This document shows, piece after piece, positions 18,561-27,689 of a DNA stretch of 64,000 nt (within the stretch, counting starts at the first letter, position 1; every line of letters begins with the position of its first letter). Source of the stretch: JANWHQ01 sp963775275 (GTDB taxonomy: Bacteria > Pseudomonadota > Alphaproteobacteria > Caulobacterales > Caulobacteraceae); the NCBI GenBank assembly GCA_963775275.1, contig CAVZII010000005.1, positions 3,224,001 through 3,288,000 of the forward strand, written 5' to 3'. Both the position numbers and the translations under genes were made by a program. The notes under the pieces are model-generated. The model had not been told where the DNA came from. It worked only from the letters and a program-made list of their open reading frames with translations, and searched no databases.

Positions 18561-19592
18561 TCAGTAGATCAGCTCGTCGTCGCCGCCCTGGCCGGCCAGC
18601 ATGATCTCGCCCTTGGCGGCGAGGTCCTTGGCGGCCTGGACCATGGCCATCTGGGCCGCGTCCACGTCCTTGAGCCGGACCGGGCCCATGGACTCCATGT
18701 CCTCGCGCATGATCTTGGCGGCCCGTTCGGACATGTTGGAGAAGAACATCTCGCGCAGGGTGTCCGAGGAACCCTTCAGGGCCAGGCCCAGCTTGTCCTT
18801 CTCGACCGCGCGCAGCAGCGTCTGCACCCCGCCCGGGTCGAGCTTGCCGAGATCCTCGAACACGAACATCAGCGCGCGCACGCGCTCGCCCGACTCGCGG
18901 TTGCGCTCCTCGAGCGCCGCCATGAACCGCCCCTCGGTCTGGCGGTCGAAGTTGTTGAAGATGTCGGCCATCATCTCGTGGCTGTCGCGCTTGGACGTGC
19001 GCGCGAGGTTCGACATGAACTCGGTGCGAAGCGTCTGCTCGATCTTGTCCAGGATCTCGCGCTGGACCGGCTCCATGCGCAGCATCCGCTGGACGCACTC
19101 CAGGGCGAAGTCCTCGGGCAGCGCGGCCAGCACGCGCGCGGCGTGCTCGGGCTTGATCTTGGACAGCACCACCGCGACGGTCTGCGGGTATTCGTTCTTG
19201 AGGTAGTTGGCGAGGACCGCCTCGTTCACGTTGCCGAGCTTGTCCCACATGGTCCGCCCGGCCGGGCCCCTGATCTCCTCCATCAGGGTTTCGACCTTGT
19301 CGCCCGGCAGGAAGGAGCCCAGGAGGCGCTGGGTCTGTTCGAACGAGCCCATGATCGCGCCGGTGGAGCTCATGCCCGAGACGAACTCGACGAGCAGATC
19401 CTCCACCACGTTGGCCGACACGGTGCCGAGACTCGACATGGCCTGGGAGATTTCCTTGATCTCCTCGTCGTCCAGCGCCTTCCACAAGGCGTGGTGCTCC
19501 TCGCCCAGCGACAGGAGCACGACAGCGGCCTTCTCCGCGCCGTTCAGCTTGGCGGGGTCGTTGACGGCCTTCTTCTGAGGAGCCCGGCTCAT
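18561..19592 (-). CDS. fliG: Flagellar motor switch protein FliG
   Basis: A 343-residue protein with all three FliG domains. The N-terminal part (KLNGAEKAAVVLLSLGEEHHALWKAL) binds the FliF C-terminus, the middle carries the LLGSFLPGDKVETLMEEIRGP region with the EHAARVLAALPE hydrophobic patch, and the C-terminal torque helix includes the charged run FEDLGKLDPGGVQTLLRAVEK. It converts stator ion flow into rotation. The ATG at 19590-19592 directly follows AAGGAGG, an unusually short Shine-Dalgarno spacing. A TTG 15 bases upstream is in frame but has no ribosome-binding site. Confidence 0.95.
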   Translation of the reverse strand: MSRAPQKKAVNDPAKLNGAEKAAVVLLSLGEEHHALWKALDDEEIKEISQAMSSLGTVSANVVEDLLVEFVSGMSSTGAIMGSFEQTQRLLGSFLPGDKVETLMEEIRGPAGRTMWDKLGNVNEAVLANYLKNEYPQTVAVVLSKIKPEHAARVLAALPEDFALECVQRMLRMEPVQREILDKIEQTLRTEFMSNLARTSKRDSHEMMADIFNNFDRQTEGRFMAALEERNRESGERVRALMFVFEDLGKLDPGGVQTLLRAVEKDKLGLALKGSSDTLREMFFSNMSERAAKIMREDMESMGPVRLKDVDAAQMAMVQAAKDLAAKGEIMLAGQGGDDELIY

Positions 19593-19719
19593 CCTCCTTC
19601 GCTCCAAGGAGCGGGCGCGGCGGCGTGCCGGCCGGCGGCGCAGCTAGGGAGGATCGCTCCGGCGCCGACGACTGCCGCCAGAGAGGAAGCCACCCTCCGA
19701 AGCCCTGGGCGAAGGAGGA

Positions 19720-21363
19720 TCATGCGCTTTCGTGCAGCCAGCTTCTGAGGATGGAGACCGACTCGTCAGGGTGCTTCTCGACGAACTCGGCGACGCGCTT
19801 GACCGAGGACACCTTCACCTGGCCCTCGATCTTGGCGATGTCGATGCGCTGCTCCATGTCCGCGCCGCCGGCCGAGGGCAGGGCGAGCTGCTCGCCTGCG
19901 CCGGCCATCGTCAGCTGGGCGGGCTGGCCGCCGCCCGCGCCGCCGCCGCCCGCGGCCGACGCCAGGAGCGGGATCGTGGCCGGGCCGGCCGCGCCGCGCA
20001 GCAGGGGTCTGGCGACGAAGAAGATCACCAGGGCGGCCACGATGAGCAGGATGAACAGCTCGACGCCGCGCATGATGTCGTTCTTGTCGAAGCCCAGGAG
20101 CGGGGAGCCGGCGGTGACGCCCTGGGCGTCGTTGTCGTGGGTGAAGCGGACGTTGACCACGGTGACCTGGTCTCCGCGCGCCTTGTCGAAGCCCACGGCC
20201 GAGCGGACGAGGTCATCGATCCGCTTCATCTCGTCGGCGCTGCGCGCCGCGTAGGTGACCTTGCCCTTGGCCCCATAGGTGGTGGTCCCGTCCACCGCCA
20301 CGGCCACCGACAGGCGCTTGATCTGGCCGGGCTCGGTCACCTCGGTGCGGGTGGAGTGCGAGATCTCGTAGTTGGTCGTCTCCTCGGTGCGGCCCGAGGT
20401 GGAGCCGGAGGTGTTGTCGCTCGCCGCGCTGGGACCGCCGGGGATGTTCTGGGCGGCCGAGGCGGCGGGGCTGGCGGAGTCGGTCTTGGTGTCCTTGGCG
20501 TTCTGCTCGCTCGTCTGGGTCGAGCGGACGACCTGGCCGTCCGGGTCGTACTTCTCTTCCTGCAGGGTCACCCGGCTGAGGTCGAGGTCGGCCGAGACCG
20601 TGACCCGTGCATTGCCTGGACCGACCACGCCTTCGACAAGGTCCATGACCGTCTTGCGGATGCGCTCCTCGGTGGCCGAGCGCTGCTCGGCGGCCACCTG
20701 GCCGGCCATGTCGTCATCGTCGCCGCCGGCCAGCATCTTGCCCTTGTCGTCGACCACCGTGACCCGCTCGGGCTTGAGGTTGGGCGTGGCGCCGGCGATC
20801 AGGTTGCGGATGGCGCGCACCTCCTCGGCCGAGGGCTGTCGCGCTCCCACGCCGATCACGACCGAGGCGGAGGGCTGCTCGGCCTCGTCCTCGAACAGCA
20901 GCCGGCGCGGCAAGACCAGATGCACCCGGGCCGAGTTGACGCCCTGCAGCGACATGATGGTGCGCGCGAGCTCGCCTTCGAGGGCGCGCTGGCGGTTCAG
21001 GTTCTGGACGAAGTCGGTCTGGCCCAGGACCGGCGCGGTATCGAAGATCTCGTAGCCCACCGACCCCGAGGTCGGCAGGCCCTTGCCGGACAGCATCAAA
21101 CGGGCGGTGGCGACCTTGTCGCGGGGCACCAGGATGGTCGAGCCGTCGCCCTTCACCTCGTACTTGACGCCGGCCTGGTCCAGCGCCTGGGTGATCTGGC
21201 CGGCTTCCTTCAGGTCGAGGTTGGAATAGAGCAGGGCCTTGGGCTGGGCGCCGACGTTCAGCACCAGGGCCACGAGCGCGAGGGCGACGCCCGCCGATCC
21301 GCCGAGGATGGCGATCAGGCGGCCGAGGCCGAATCTCTGAATCAAGCCCGCGAATGGATTCAC
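19720..21363 (-). CDS. fliF: Flagellar MS-ring protein FliF
   Basis: A 547-residue protein and the first gene of the operon. A membrane segment at about residues 16-38 is followed by the ring-building motifs (LYSNLDLKEAGQITQAL; RLMLSGKGLPTSGSVGYEIFD; ALEGELARTIMSLQGVNSARVHLVLP). A Ser/Thr/Ala/Gly-rich linker comes next, then a second membrane segment near 430-450 and a C-terminal FliG-binding helix ending RVAEFVEKHPDESVSILRSWL. It forms the MS ring on which switch and export gate assemble. A near-consensus CtrA box lies 67-81 bases upstream, as expected for a class II flagellar promoter. Confidence 0.97.
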   Translation of the reverse strand: MNPFAGLIQRFGLGRLIAILGGSAGVALALVALVLNVGAQPKALLYSNLDLKEAGQITQALDQAGVKYEVKGDGSTILVPRDKVATARLMLSGKGLPTSGSVGYEIFDTAPVLGQTDFVQNLNRQRALEGELARTIMSLQGVNSARVHLVLPRRLLFEDEAEQPSASVVIGVGARQPSAEEVRAIRNLIAGATPNLKPERVTVVDDKGKMLAGGDDDDMAGQVAAEQRSATEERIRKTVMDLVEGVVGPGNARVTVSADLDLSRVTLQEEKYDPDGQVVRSTQTSEQNAKDTKTDSASPAASAAQNIPGGPSAASDNTSGSTSGRTEETTNYEISHSTRTEVTEPGQIKRLSVAVAVDGTTTYGAKGKVTYAARSADEMKRIDDLVRSAVGFDKARGDQVTVVNVRFTHDNDAQGVTAGSPLLGFDKNDIMRGVELFILLIVAALVIFFVARPLLRGAAGPATIPLLASAAGGGGAGGGQPAQLTMAGAGEQLALPSAGGADMEQRIDIAKIEGQVKVSSVKRVAEFVEKHPDESVSILRSWLHESA

Positions 21364-21429
21364 GCAGCGATCCCCCAGCCGGGGGAATCTTCTACGCCCG
21401 CGGCTAGGCAGGATTTACCGGGTGCGTGG

Positions 21430-21444
21430 TTAATGCCGAGTTAG
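21430..21444 (-). promoter_or_regulatory. CtrA binding site upstream of fliF
   Basis: Read in the fliF direction the site is CTAA-N7-TTAAC, one mismatch from the CtrA consensus TTAA-N7-TTAAC. It lies 67-81 bases before the fliF ATG. A GGTAAATC a few bases downstream resembles the Caulobacter -10 (GCTANAWC), and a GAATC (GANTC) site sits at 21385-21389. CtrA activation of the fliF operon is established in Caulobacter crescentus. Confidence 0.8.
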
Positions 21445-21660
21445 GGCGGACGTCCTCGAGCGGGGGCGAAAGCGCGCGCCGGCGTTGCATGCGGGCGCGC
21501 CACGATCGTCCGTACGCGTGACATCCCGTCGCAGTTTACAGTCAAGCTCAAGGCCTATTCCTGCGGCGGCTGGACCGATGCGTCGCGCGCTTCTCTGGAG
21601 CCCGTGGCGCGGCGGGCCCGGACCGGGTTGCGCCGCCGTGCGGCGTGTAGGGGATAATCG

Positions 21661-22872
21661 ATGAACAGGATGATCGCGGCTTCGGCCGCGGGGCTTGCGC
21701 TCGCCTACGCGGGATTCGCCCACGCCGGGGCTTCGGCCGCCACGACGCCGCAGGGCGGCGACCAAGGTTGGAAGGGGACGGCATCGGTCGACACGTCGGT
21801 CAGCTACGATGACAACATCCTGGCCGCGCCGACCAATCCAACGAGCGATACGGTCTTCACCGTCACGCCCGCGCTCGGCGCCCACTACCAGGACGACAAG
21901 TCGACCCTCGACGTCCACGCCAGGGCGATCTTCACCCGCTATGCGAGCAACGGGGGCGAGAATTCGGAGCAATACGCCATCGGCGGCGACGGCTCCTACC
22001 GCGCAGGCCTCGCCAGGCTGTTCGGCGGAGCGGGCTGGGAGCAGGACGTCGAGGATCGCAAGTCCAAGAACACCCGTCGCGACACGGTCTCGCCGATCTC
22101 GAGCTATGTCACACGTGCCGACGGCGGCCTTTCGGGCGATCTGGGCGCACTGCGCCTGACCGGCGAGGTCAAGTACGCCGGGTACGACTTCCAGAACGCG
22201 GTCAGCCGGACCGGGGCGTTCGTGCTCCAGGACGACCGCGACCGGTCGGTTTACGAGGAGAAGGTCCGCGCCGATCTCTCGCCGGACAAGGCGGTCTCCT
22301 TCTTCATCAAGGGCGAGCTGAAGCAGGTCGACTACGCCCTGGCGCCGCCGGCCAGCCGTCACAACCGCAACTCGCACGGCTACGAGATCGATGCCGGCGC
22401 GACGTTCAAGATGGCGTCCACCCTGACCGGCGAGGCCAGCGTCGGCTACGTCAAGCGCTTCTTCCCCGACCCAGTCCTTCCCGACGTCGGAGACCTGGCG
22501 CTCGACGCCTCCCTGACCTGGTCGGCGGCCAAGCAGACCTCGATCCAGTTCACCCTGTCGCGGTCGATCGAGGAGGACGTGCAGGCCAACTCCTCCGCCT
22601 ATGTGGCGACCTCGGCCGGGACCACCGTGACGCAGAACGTCGGCTCGAAGGTCACCTTGACCGGAAATTTCAGCTACGAATGGGACAGCCACAAAGGGGT
22701 GGACCGCAGCGACCGCGAGCTGGATGGCGGCCTGGCGGCCGACTTCCACTTGACGTCCCACGTGGACCTTGGGGCGTCCTGGGACCACAGCGAGGAGCTC
22801 TCGTCCGGAGCAGCCAAGCAGCCCGGCTATACGGACAACACCTTCATGGCGCATATCCGCCTGAACCTGTGA
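21661..22872 (+). CDS. Outer-membrane beta-barrel protein (BBP2-like)
   Basis: A 403-residue secreted protein with a Sec signal (residues 1-22, ending AGFAHA-GAS) and then repeated amphipathic strands of alternating hydrophobic and polar residues (SVDTSVSYDDNI, TVFTVTPALGAHYQ, TLDVHARAIFTRY and others). It ends with the outer-membrane-type terminus FMAHIRLNL. The SYDDNI and strand pattern resemble outer-membrane beta-barrel family 2 proteins found beside polysaccharide-export genes in Caulobacterales. No glycan cluster is present here, so the role is unknown. It is transcribed divergently from fliF across 297 bases. Confidence 0.8.
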   Translation: MNRMIAASAAGLALAYAGFAHAGASAATTPQGGDQGWKGTASVDTSVSYDDNILAAPTNPTSDTVFTVTPALGAHYQDDKSTLDVHARAIFTRYASNGGENSEQYAIGGDGSYRAGLARLFGGAGWEQDVEDRKSKNTRRDTVSPISSYVTRADGGLSGDLGALRLTGEVKYAGYDFQNAVSRTGAFVLQDDRDRSVYEEKVRADLSPDKAVSFFIKGELKQVDYALAPPASRHNRNSHGYEIDAGATFKMASTLTGEASVGYVKRFFPDPVLPDVGDLALDASLTWSAAKQTSIQFTLSRSIEEDVQANSSAYVATSAGTTVTQNVGSKVTLTGNFSYEWDSHKGVDRSDRELDGGLAADFHLTSHVDLGASWDHSEELSSGAAKQPGYTDNTFMAHIRLNL

Positions 22873-22986
22873 CGCTGGTCGTCGCCGGTCGCTGCGCCCC
22901 GGCGTGGCGCCGGCGCATCGGCCGCAGATGTCAGGTTGCCTTGCCAATTGCCAAGGCCGTCCAGGCGTTTAGGCTTGAAGGCGAGG

Positions 22987-24582
22987 ATGGACATCGAGTC
23001 TTCAGCAACGCCGCTTGAAACGGCGAGAGGCGGCGGCGCTGGCGCGGGCGCACGAGGTGGATTCGGCCCCGGCGGCATGCATGGACGCCACAAGCGCGAC
23101 CTGACCCAGGGCCCCATCACCAAGACCCTCTTGCTGTTCTCGCTGCCGGTCCTGGGCGGCAACGCCCTGCAGTCGCTGAACGGCTCGGTGAACCAGTTCT
23201 GGGTGAGCCATACGCTGGGGATCAGCGCGATCACCGCGATCGGCAACTCCAACATCATCATGATGCTGATGCTGGGCTCGATCTTCGGGATCAGCATGGC
23301 GGCCAACATCCTGGTCGCCCAGGCGGTGGGCGCTCGCGACATCCACCTGGTCAAGAAGGTGATGGGCACGGCCACCTCCTTCTTCGTCAGCCTGGCCCTG
23401 GTCATGGCCGTCGTCGGCTACTTCACGGCCCCGCACATCCTGGCGGCCATGGGCACGCCCAAGGTCGCGCGCGAAGAGGCCGAGATCTACCTGCGCATCG
23501 TCTTCCTCGCGATGCCGTTCATGTGCCTGTTCGCCTTCATCCAGATGGCCCAGCGCGGGGCCGGCGACTCCAAGACGCCGTTCTATTTCCTGGTCCTGGC
23601 GATCGTGCTCGACATCATCCTGAACCCGCTCCTGATCCGCGGGATCGGCCCGTTTCCCAAGCTCGGCATCGCCGGCTCGGCCACCTCGACCCTCGTGGGC
23701 CAGGGCTTCAGCCTGTTCTGCCTGGCGGTCTGGCTCTACCGGATCAAAAGCCCGCTGGTGCTGCGCTGGAACGAGTTCGGCATGCTGAAGCCGGACCTGG
23801 AGATCATGCGCTCGCTGGTGCTTCGGGGCCTGCCCATGGGCGCGCAGATGCTGGTGATGTCCGGCGGCGCCATGGTGATGATCGGATTCGTCAACAGCTA
23901 CGGCGCGCTGACCGCGGCGGCCTACACGGCCGCATCGCAGGTCTGGACCTATGTGCAGATGCCCGGCATGGCGCTCGGGGCCTCGATCTCGTCCATGGCC
24001 GCCCAGAACATCGGCGCGGACCGCTGGGACAGGGTCGACAAGATCGCGCGCTCGGGCGTGATCTCGGGCCTGGTGATCACCGGCTCGGTGGCGGGGGCCA
24101 TCTACCTGGCCGGTGACCTGACGCTGCTCATCTTCCTGCCGGGCGATTCTCCGGCCCTGCCGGTGGCGCGCCACATCAACCACATGATCCTCTGGTCGCT
24201 TGCCCTCTTCAGCATCAGCTTCTCGCTGTCGGGGATCATCCGCTCGACCGGCGCCGTGATTGCGCCCCTGGTGATCCTGATCGTCTCCATGTGGCTGATC
24301 CGTATCCCCTTCGCCAAGATCCTGATCCCGCACATCGGCGCGGATGCGATCTGGTGGAGCTTCCCCCTGGGAACGATCACCTCCAGCATCCTCACCTACC
24401 TCTATTTCCGCTTCGGCAAGTGGCGCGAGACGCGGATGCTCCGCTCGCAGAGCGAGCCCCGGGGCTATACGCCCGACGCCGGCCAGGGCGCCCCCGCCAT
24501 GGAGATCCCGGCCGAGGACGAGACCGCCGCCGAGGTCATGGAGGATGTCCGAGAGGAGGAGCGCCACGCGCCCGCGGCGTGA
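22987..24582 (+). CDS. MATE family efflux transporter
   Basis: A 531-residue exporter with about 12 membrane segments in two halves. The first half begins PITKTLLLFSLPVLGGNALQ with the GSVNQFWVSHTLG region, and the second begins RSLVLRGLPMGAQMLVMSGG, a pattern typical of MATE (NorM/DinF) drug or cation antiporters. The soluble N-terminus is a Gly-rich stretch and the C-terminal 50 residues are acidic (EIPAEDETAAEVMEDVREEE). The ATG at 22987 follows GAAGGCGAGG. Substrate unknown; sodium- or proton-driven export is a family property. Confidence 0.9.
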   Translation: MDIESSATPLETARGGGAGAGARGGFGPGGMHGRHKRDLTQGPITKTLLLFSLPVLGGNALQSLNGSVNQFWVSHTLGISAITAIGNSNIIMMLMLGSIFGISMAANILVAQAVGARDIHLVKKVMGTATSFFVSLALVMAVVGYFTAPHILAAMGTPKVAREEAEIYLRIVFLAMPFMCLFAFIQMAQRGAGDSKTPFYFLVLAIVLDIILNPLLIRGIGPFPKLGIAGSATSTLVGQGFSLFCLAVWLYRIKSPLVLRWNEFGMLKPDLEIMRSLVLRGLPMGAQMLVMSGGAMVMIGFVNSYGALTAAAYTAASQVWTYVQMPGMALGASISSMAAQNIGADRWDRVDKIARSGVISGLVITGSVAGAIYLAGDLTLLIFLPGDSPALPVARHINHMILWSLALFSISFSLSGIIRSTGAVIAPLVILIVSMWLIRIPFAKILIPHIGADAIWWSFPLGTITSSILTYLYFRFGKWRETRMLRSQSEPRGYTPDAGQGAPAMEIPAEDETAAEVMEDVREEERHAPAA

Positions 24583-24732
24583 GCCGCGGTCCGTCCGCGT
24601 CGCTGTTAACCTTGTTCATCTGCATGAACGTCGCCTGACAGCCCGGGCCGGAGGAGGTTCAGGGCCGGGCCGATAGCCTGCCTGCGTCATAGGTTGGAGC
24701 GGGGCGCCTCCAACTCGCAACAGGAGGCAAGC

Positions 24733-25068
24733 ATGAAGAAGATTCTGACCATCGCATTGGCCGCGGCCACCCTGGCCGGCGGCCTCGCCGCAACCGCCAC
24801 TCCCGCCGCCGCGCGCGACTGGGGCGGACGCGATCGCCATTACGGCCATGACCGGGGCGACCGCGACCACTACCGCGGCGGCCGCGGCTGGCGAGAGCAT
24901 GACGGCTGGCGCGACCGCGACGGCTGGCGCGGCCGCGACCGGGACTTCGGCGACGGCTGGCGCTGGAGCCGCGGCGGCTACCGCTACGGTTACGGCAGCC
25001 GCTGCTACAGCACCTGGCGGTACAACCCCTACTGGGGCCGGTCCGTGCGGGTCACGACCTGCCGCTAG
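24733..25068 (+). CDS. Small secreted Gly/Arg/Asp/Tyr-rich protein
   Basis: A 111-residue protein with a clear Sec signal (MKKILTIALAAATLAGGLAA, cleavage after AAA-R) and a low-complexity mature part built from short D-R/G-W-R-D repeats (for example WRDRDGWRGRDRD) ending in a Tyr/Arg-rich segment with two cysteines (SRCYSTW and VTTCR). AGGAGG lies eight bases before the ATG. Similar short periplasmic basic proteins are frequent in alphaproteobacteria without assigned function. It converges on the methionine-synthase-like gene. Confidence 0.75.
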   Translation: MKKILTIALAAATLAGGLAATATPAAARDWGGRDRHYGHDRGDRDHYRGGRGWREHDGWRDRDGWRGRDRDFGDGWRWSRGGYRYGYGSRCYSTWRYNPYWGRSVRVTTCR

Positions 25069-25088
25069 CGCGGTTCGCGAACGCAGGA

Positions 25089-25118
25089 GGGTCGCTTCCC
25101 CTCGCGGGGGAGCGGCCC
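25089..25118. terminator. Hairpin between convergent genes, possible bidirectional terminator
   Basis: GGGtCGCTtCCCC pairs with GGGGgAGCGgCCC around a four-base loop, with a few mismatches. It lies between two converging stop codons. There is no strong T-run on either side, so intrinsic termination is uncertain. Confidence 0.4.
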
Positions 25119-25128
25119 TTCGGCCGCT

Positions 25129-26250
25129 TCAGAGACTCCCCCAGACCTCCAGCGCGGTTTCGACCACGAGCTCGAGCTTGCGCTTCTCGTCGTCCGCGGT
25201 GAGCTCGTTGCCCGCCTCGGTGGACGCGAAACCGCACTGGGGGGACAGGCACAGGTCCTCGATCGCGACGTAGCGCGAGGCCTCCTCGATGCGGCGCTTG
25301 AGCGCGTCCTTGCTCTCCAGCCGGGGGGACTTGGTCGAGACCAGGCCGAGCACGATCCGCCGGCCCCTGGGCGCGAACCTCAGGGGCTCGAAGCCGCCCG
25401 ACCGCTCCGAATCGTACTCCAGGAAGATTCCGTCCACGTCGAGCTGGCCGAACGCCGCCTCGGCCACGGGGTCGTAGCCGCCCTCGGCCATCCACATCGA
25501 GCGGTGGTTGCCGCGGCAGGTGTGGACGGTCACGGCCATGTCGGGCGGGCGGTTCGCGACCAGGGAATTGATGATCCGGGCGTAGAGCCCCGGCAGGGCG
25601 TCCGGATCCTCGCCGTCGCGCCGGACCTGGGCGCGGATGCCCTCGTCGCAGAGCATGGCGAAGGAGACGTCGTCGATCTGCAGATAGCGGCAGCCTGCGG
25701 CGGCGAGGTCGGCGACCTCGGCCTGGTAGGCGGCGGCCACGTCGGCCCAGAACTCGTCCAGGTCCGGATAGGCGGTCCGGTCGACCACCCTGCGCCCTCC
25801 GCGCATGTGCAGATAGGTGGCCGCTGGGATGCAGACCTTGGGCGTGCGGCTCGTGACCGACTTCAGATAGGTGAAGGCGTCCAGCATGATCGGGCGCGAG
25901 CGGCGCACCTTGCCGGTCACCCCAAGCATGGAGGAGGTGCCGGCGAGCTCGCCGTGCTCGCCCTTGAAGGTGACGGCGTACTGGCCGCCCGTGGCCTCGA
26001 TGCCGTCGAAGCCGGTCAGGAAGTCCACGTGCCAGAAGGCGCGGCGGAACTCCCCGTCGGTGATCCCCTGCAGGCCCGCCGCCTCCTGCAGGGCGACCAC
26101 GTCGCGGATGCAGCGGTCCTCGACCTCCTGCAGGGCGTTGTCGTCGATCCGGCCGGCCTTGCGGGCCTCGCGCGCGGCGTGCAGCTCGGGTGGGCGCAAC
26201 AGGCTGCCGACGTGGTCGGCGCGGAAGGGCGGTCGGCGCGCGTCAGCCAT
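25129..26250 (-). CDS. Cobalamin-independent methionine synthase-like protein (MetE C-terminal family)
   Basis: A 373-residue single-domain relative of the catalytic C-terminal half of MetE. The N-terminus RADHVGSLLRP contains the substrate-binding histidine region, and later blocks are CRYLQIDDVSFAMLCDE, VTVHTCRGNHRS (a zinc-site histidine and cysteine), and LCLSPQCGFAST with the terminal zinc cysteine. Stand-alone proteins of this type are annotated as 5-methyltetrahydropteroyltriglutamate-homocysteine methyltransferase-like, and some are suspected to use other methyl donors. Zinc ligands look complete, so it is probably an active methyltransferase. It lies head to head with kynU. Confidence 0.85.
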   Translation of the reverse strand: MADARRPPFRADHVGSLLRPPELHAAREARKAGRIDDNALQEVEDRCIRDVVALQEAAGLQGITDGEFRRAFWHVDFLTGFDGIEATGGQYAVTFKGEHGELAGTSSMLGVTGKVRRSRPIMLDAFTYLKSVTSRTPKVCIPAATYLHMRGGRRVVDRTAYPDLDEFWADVAAAYQAEVADLAAAGCRYLQIDDVSFAMLCDEGIRAQVRRDGEDPDALPGLYARIINSLVANRPPDMAVTVHTCRGNHRSMWMAEGGYDPVAEAAFGQLDVDGIFLEYDSERSGGFEPLRFAPRGRRIVLGLVSTKSPRLESKDALKRRIEEASRYVAIEDLCLSPQCGFASTEAGNELTADDEKRKLELVVETALEVWGSL

Positions 26251-26360
26251 GATCGTCTCCGGAGCGGCGGGCCGGGACAGTTCAACGCCCGGCGCGCGGA
26301 TGCAAGGGCGCCGGGGTGCGGGGGCTTGGACGCGGCGGTCGTTTGGGCCAGCGTGACGCC

Positions 26361-27554
26361 ATGGACCTCGCCGCCCTGCGCGCGCTCGACGCCGCCGATC
26401 CCCTTGCCGCGTTCAAGGACGCCTTCGCCCTGCCCGAAGGGGTGATCTACCTGGCCGGCAATTCGCTCGGCGCGCCGCCGAAGACCGCATCGGCGAGGCT
26501 TCAGGAGGCCGCGCAGGCGCAGTGGGGCGGCGCCCTGGTGGAGGCCTGGACGCGCCATGACTGGATCGGCGCGCCCGCCCGCGTCGGCGGCAAGATCGCC
26601 CGGCTGATCGGAGCGGGGCCCGACGAGGTGATCGTCGCGGACTCCACTTCGGTCGACCTGTTCAAGCTGATCGCGGCGGCCATGCGCGCCCAGCCGGCGC
26701 GCCGGACCTTGCTGGGCGTCGAGGGGGAGTTCCCGACCGACGTCTATGTGGCCAGGGGCGCGCTGGAGATCATGGGAGAGGGGCGCCGGCTGAAGCTGGC
26801 GGCGCGCGAGGAGCTGGCGGCGGCGATGGACGACGACGTGGCCCTCGTCCTGCTCACCCACGCCCACTACCGCACCGCCGAGCTGTTCGACATGGCGGAG
26901 ACCAACGCCCGGGCGCGCGCGGCCGGGGCGTTCGTGCTGTGGGACCTGAGCCATTCGGCGGGCGTGGTCCCGGTCGATTTGAACGCCGCGAAGGCCGATC
27001 TCGCCGTGGGCTGCGGCTACAAGCACCTGAACGGCGGCCCGGGCGCGCCGGCCTATCTTTACGTCGCGCGCCGGCTGCACGAGCGGCTGGTCTCGCCGCT
27101 GGCCGGCTGGATGGGGCACGCCGCGCCCTTCGACTTCGCAGGCGACTATGTTCCGGCGCGGGGGATCGGGCGGTTCCTGTGCGGCACGCCGCCGATCCTG
27201 AGCCTCGTCGCCCTGGAGGCGGCGATCGACGTCCTGGACGGCGTGGACATGACAGCCCTGGCGGCCAAGGCGCGGCGGCTGGGCGACGTCTTCCTCGAGC
27301 TCGCCGCACGGCATTGCCCGTTGCTCGAGCCCGCCTGCCCGGGACCGGGGCAGGCGAGGGGCGGGCACGTGGCCTTCCGCCACCGGCGGGCGGCGGAGAT
27401 CTCCCGAGCGCTCTCGGCGCGGGGCGTCATCGGCGACTTCAGGCCGCCGGACCTGCTCCGCTTCGGCCTCTCGCCGCTCTACCTCGCCTACGGCGACGTG
27501 GCGCGCGCCGTGGCCGTCATCGAGGAGGTCCTGACCGGGATCGGCCCCAACTGA
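26361..27554 (+). CDS. kynU: Kynureninase
   Basis: A 397-residue PLP enzyme of fold type I. The N-terminus has the substrate-loop motif YLAGNSLGAPPKTA. The PLP aspartate lies in LWDLSHSAGVVPVDLN and the Schiff-base lysine is K221 in VGCGYKHLNGGPG; GYKHLNGGPG is diagnostic for kynureninase. It cleaves kynurenine or 3-hydroxykynurenine to (3-hydroxy)anthranilate and alanine in tryptophan breakdown. No kynA or kynB is adjacent in this window. The ATG at 26361 was chosen because it begins the family-like N-terminus. Confidence 0.93.
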   Translation: MDLAALRALDAADPLAAFKDAFALPEGVIYLAGNSLGAPPKTASARLQEAAQAQWGGALVEAWTRHDWIGAPARVGGKIARLIGAGPDEVIVADSTSVDLFKLIAAAMRAQPARRTLLGVEGEFPTDVYVARGALEIMGEGRRLKLAAREELAAAMDDDVALVLLTHAHYRTAELFDMAETNARARAAGAFVLWDLSHSAGVVPVDLNAAKADLAVGCGYKHLNGGPGAPAYLYVARRLHERLVSPLAGWMGHAAPFDFAGDYVPARGIGRFLCGTPPILSLVALEAAIDVLDGVDMTALAAKARRLGDVFLELAARHCPLLEPACPGPGQARGGHVAFRHRRAAEISRALSARGVIGDFRPPDLLRFGLSPLYLAYGDVARAVAVIEEVLTGIGPN

Positions 27555-27689
27555 TTCGCCTGTCGGGTCAAGTTCGGGTTGCGCTCACCCCCCAGCCGTT
27601 GAAAAGATGGCGGCAGAGAACAGAGAGCGCCCGCAGGTCGAGGCGGTCCATGATCGCCTCGCGCGCCCCGGGCGGCGGAGGATTGGACC

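Noticed and set aside
19592..19607. Upstream TTG start for fliG
   Set aside because: No Shine-Dalgarno precedes it, whereas the ATG at 19590-19592 follows AAGGAGG, although very closely.
24604..24611. TTAACC-type half-site before the small secreted-protein gene, and a similar one at about 41748
   Set aside because: Single half-sites without a partner or flanking match are expected by chance at this frequency.
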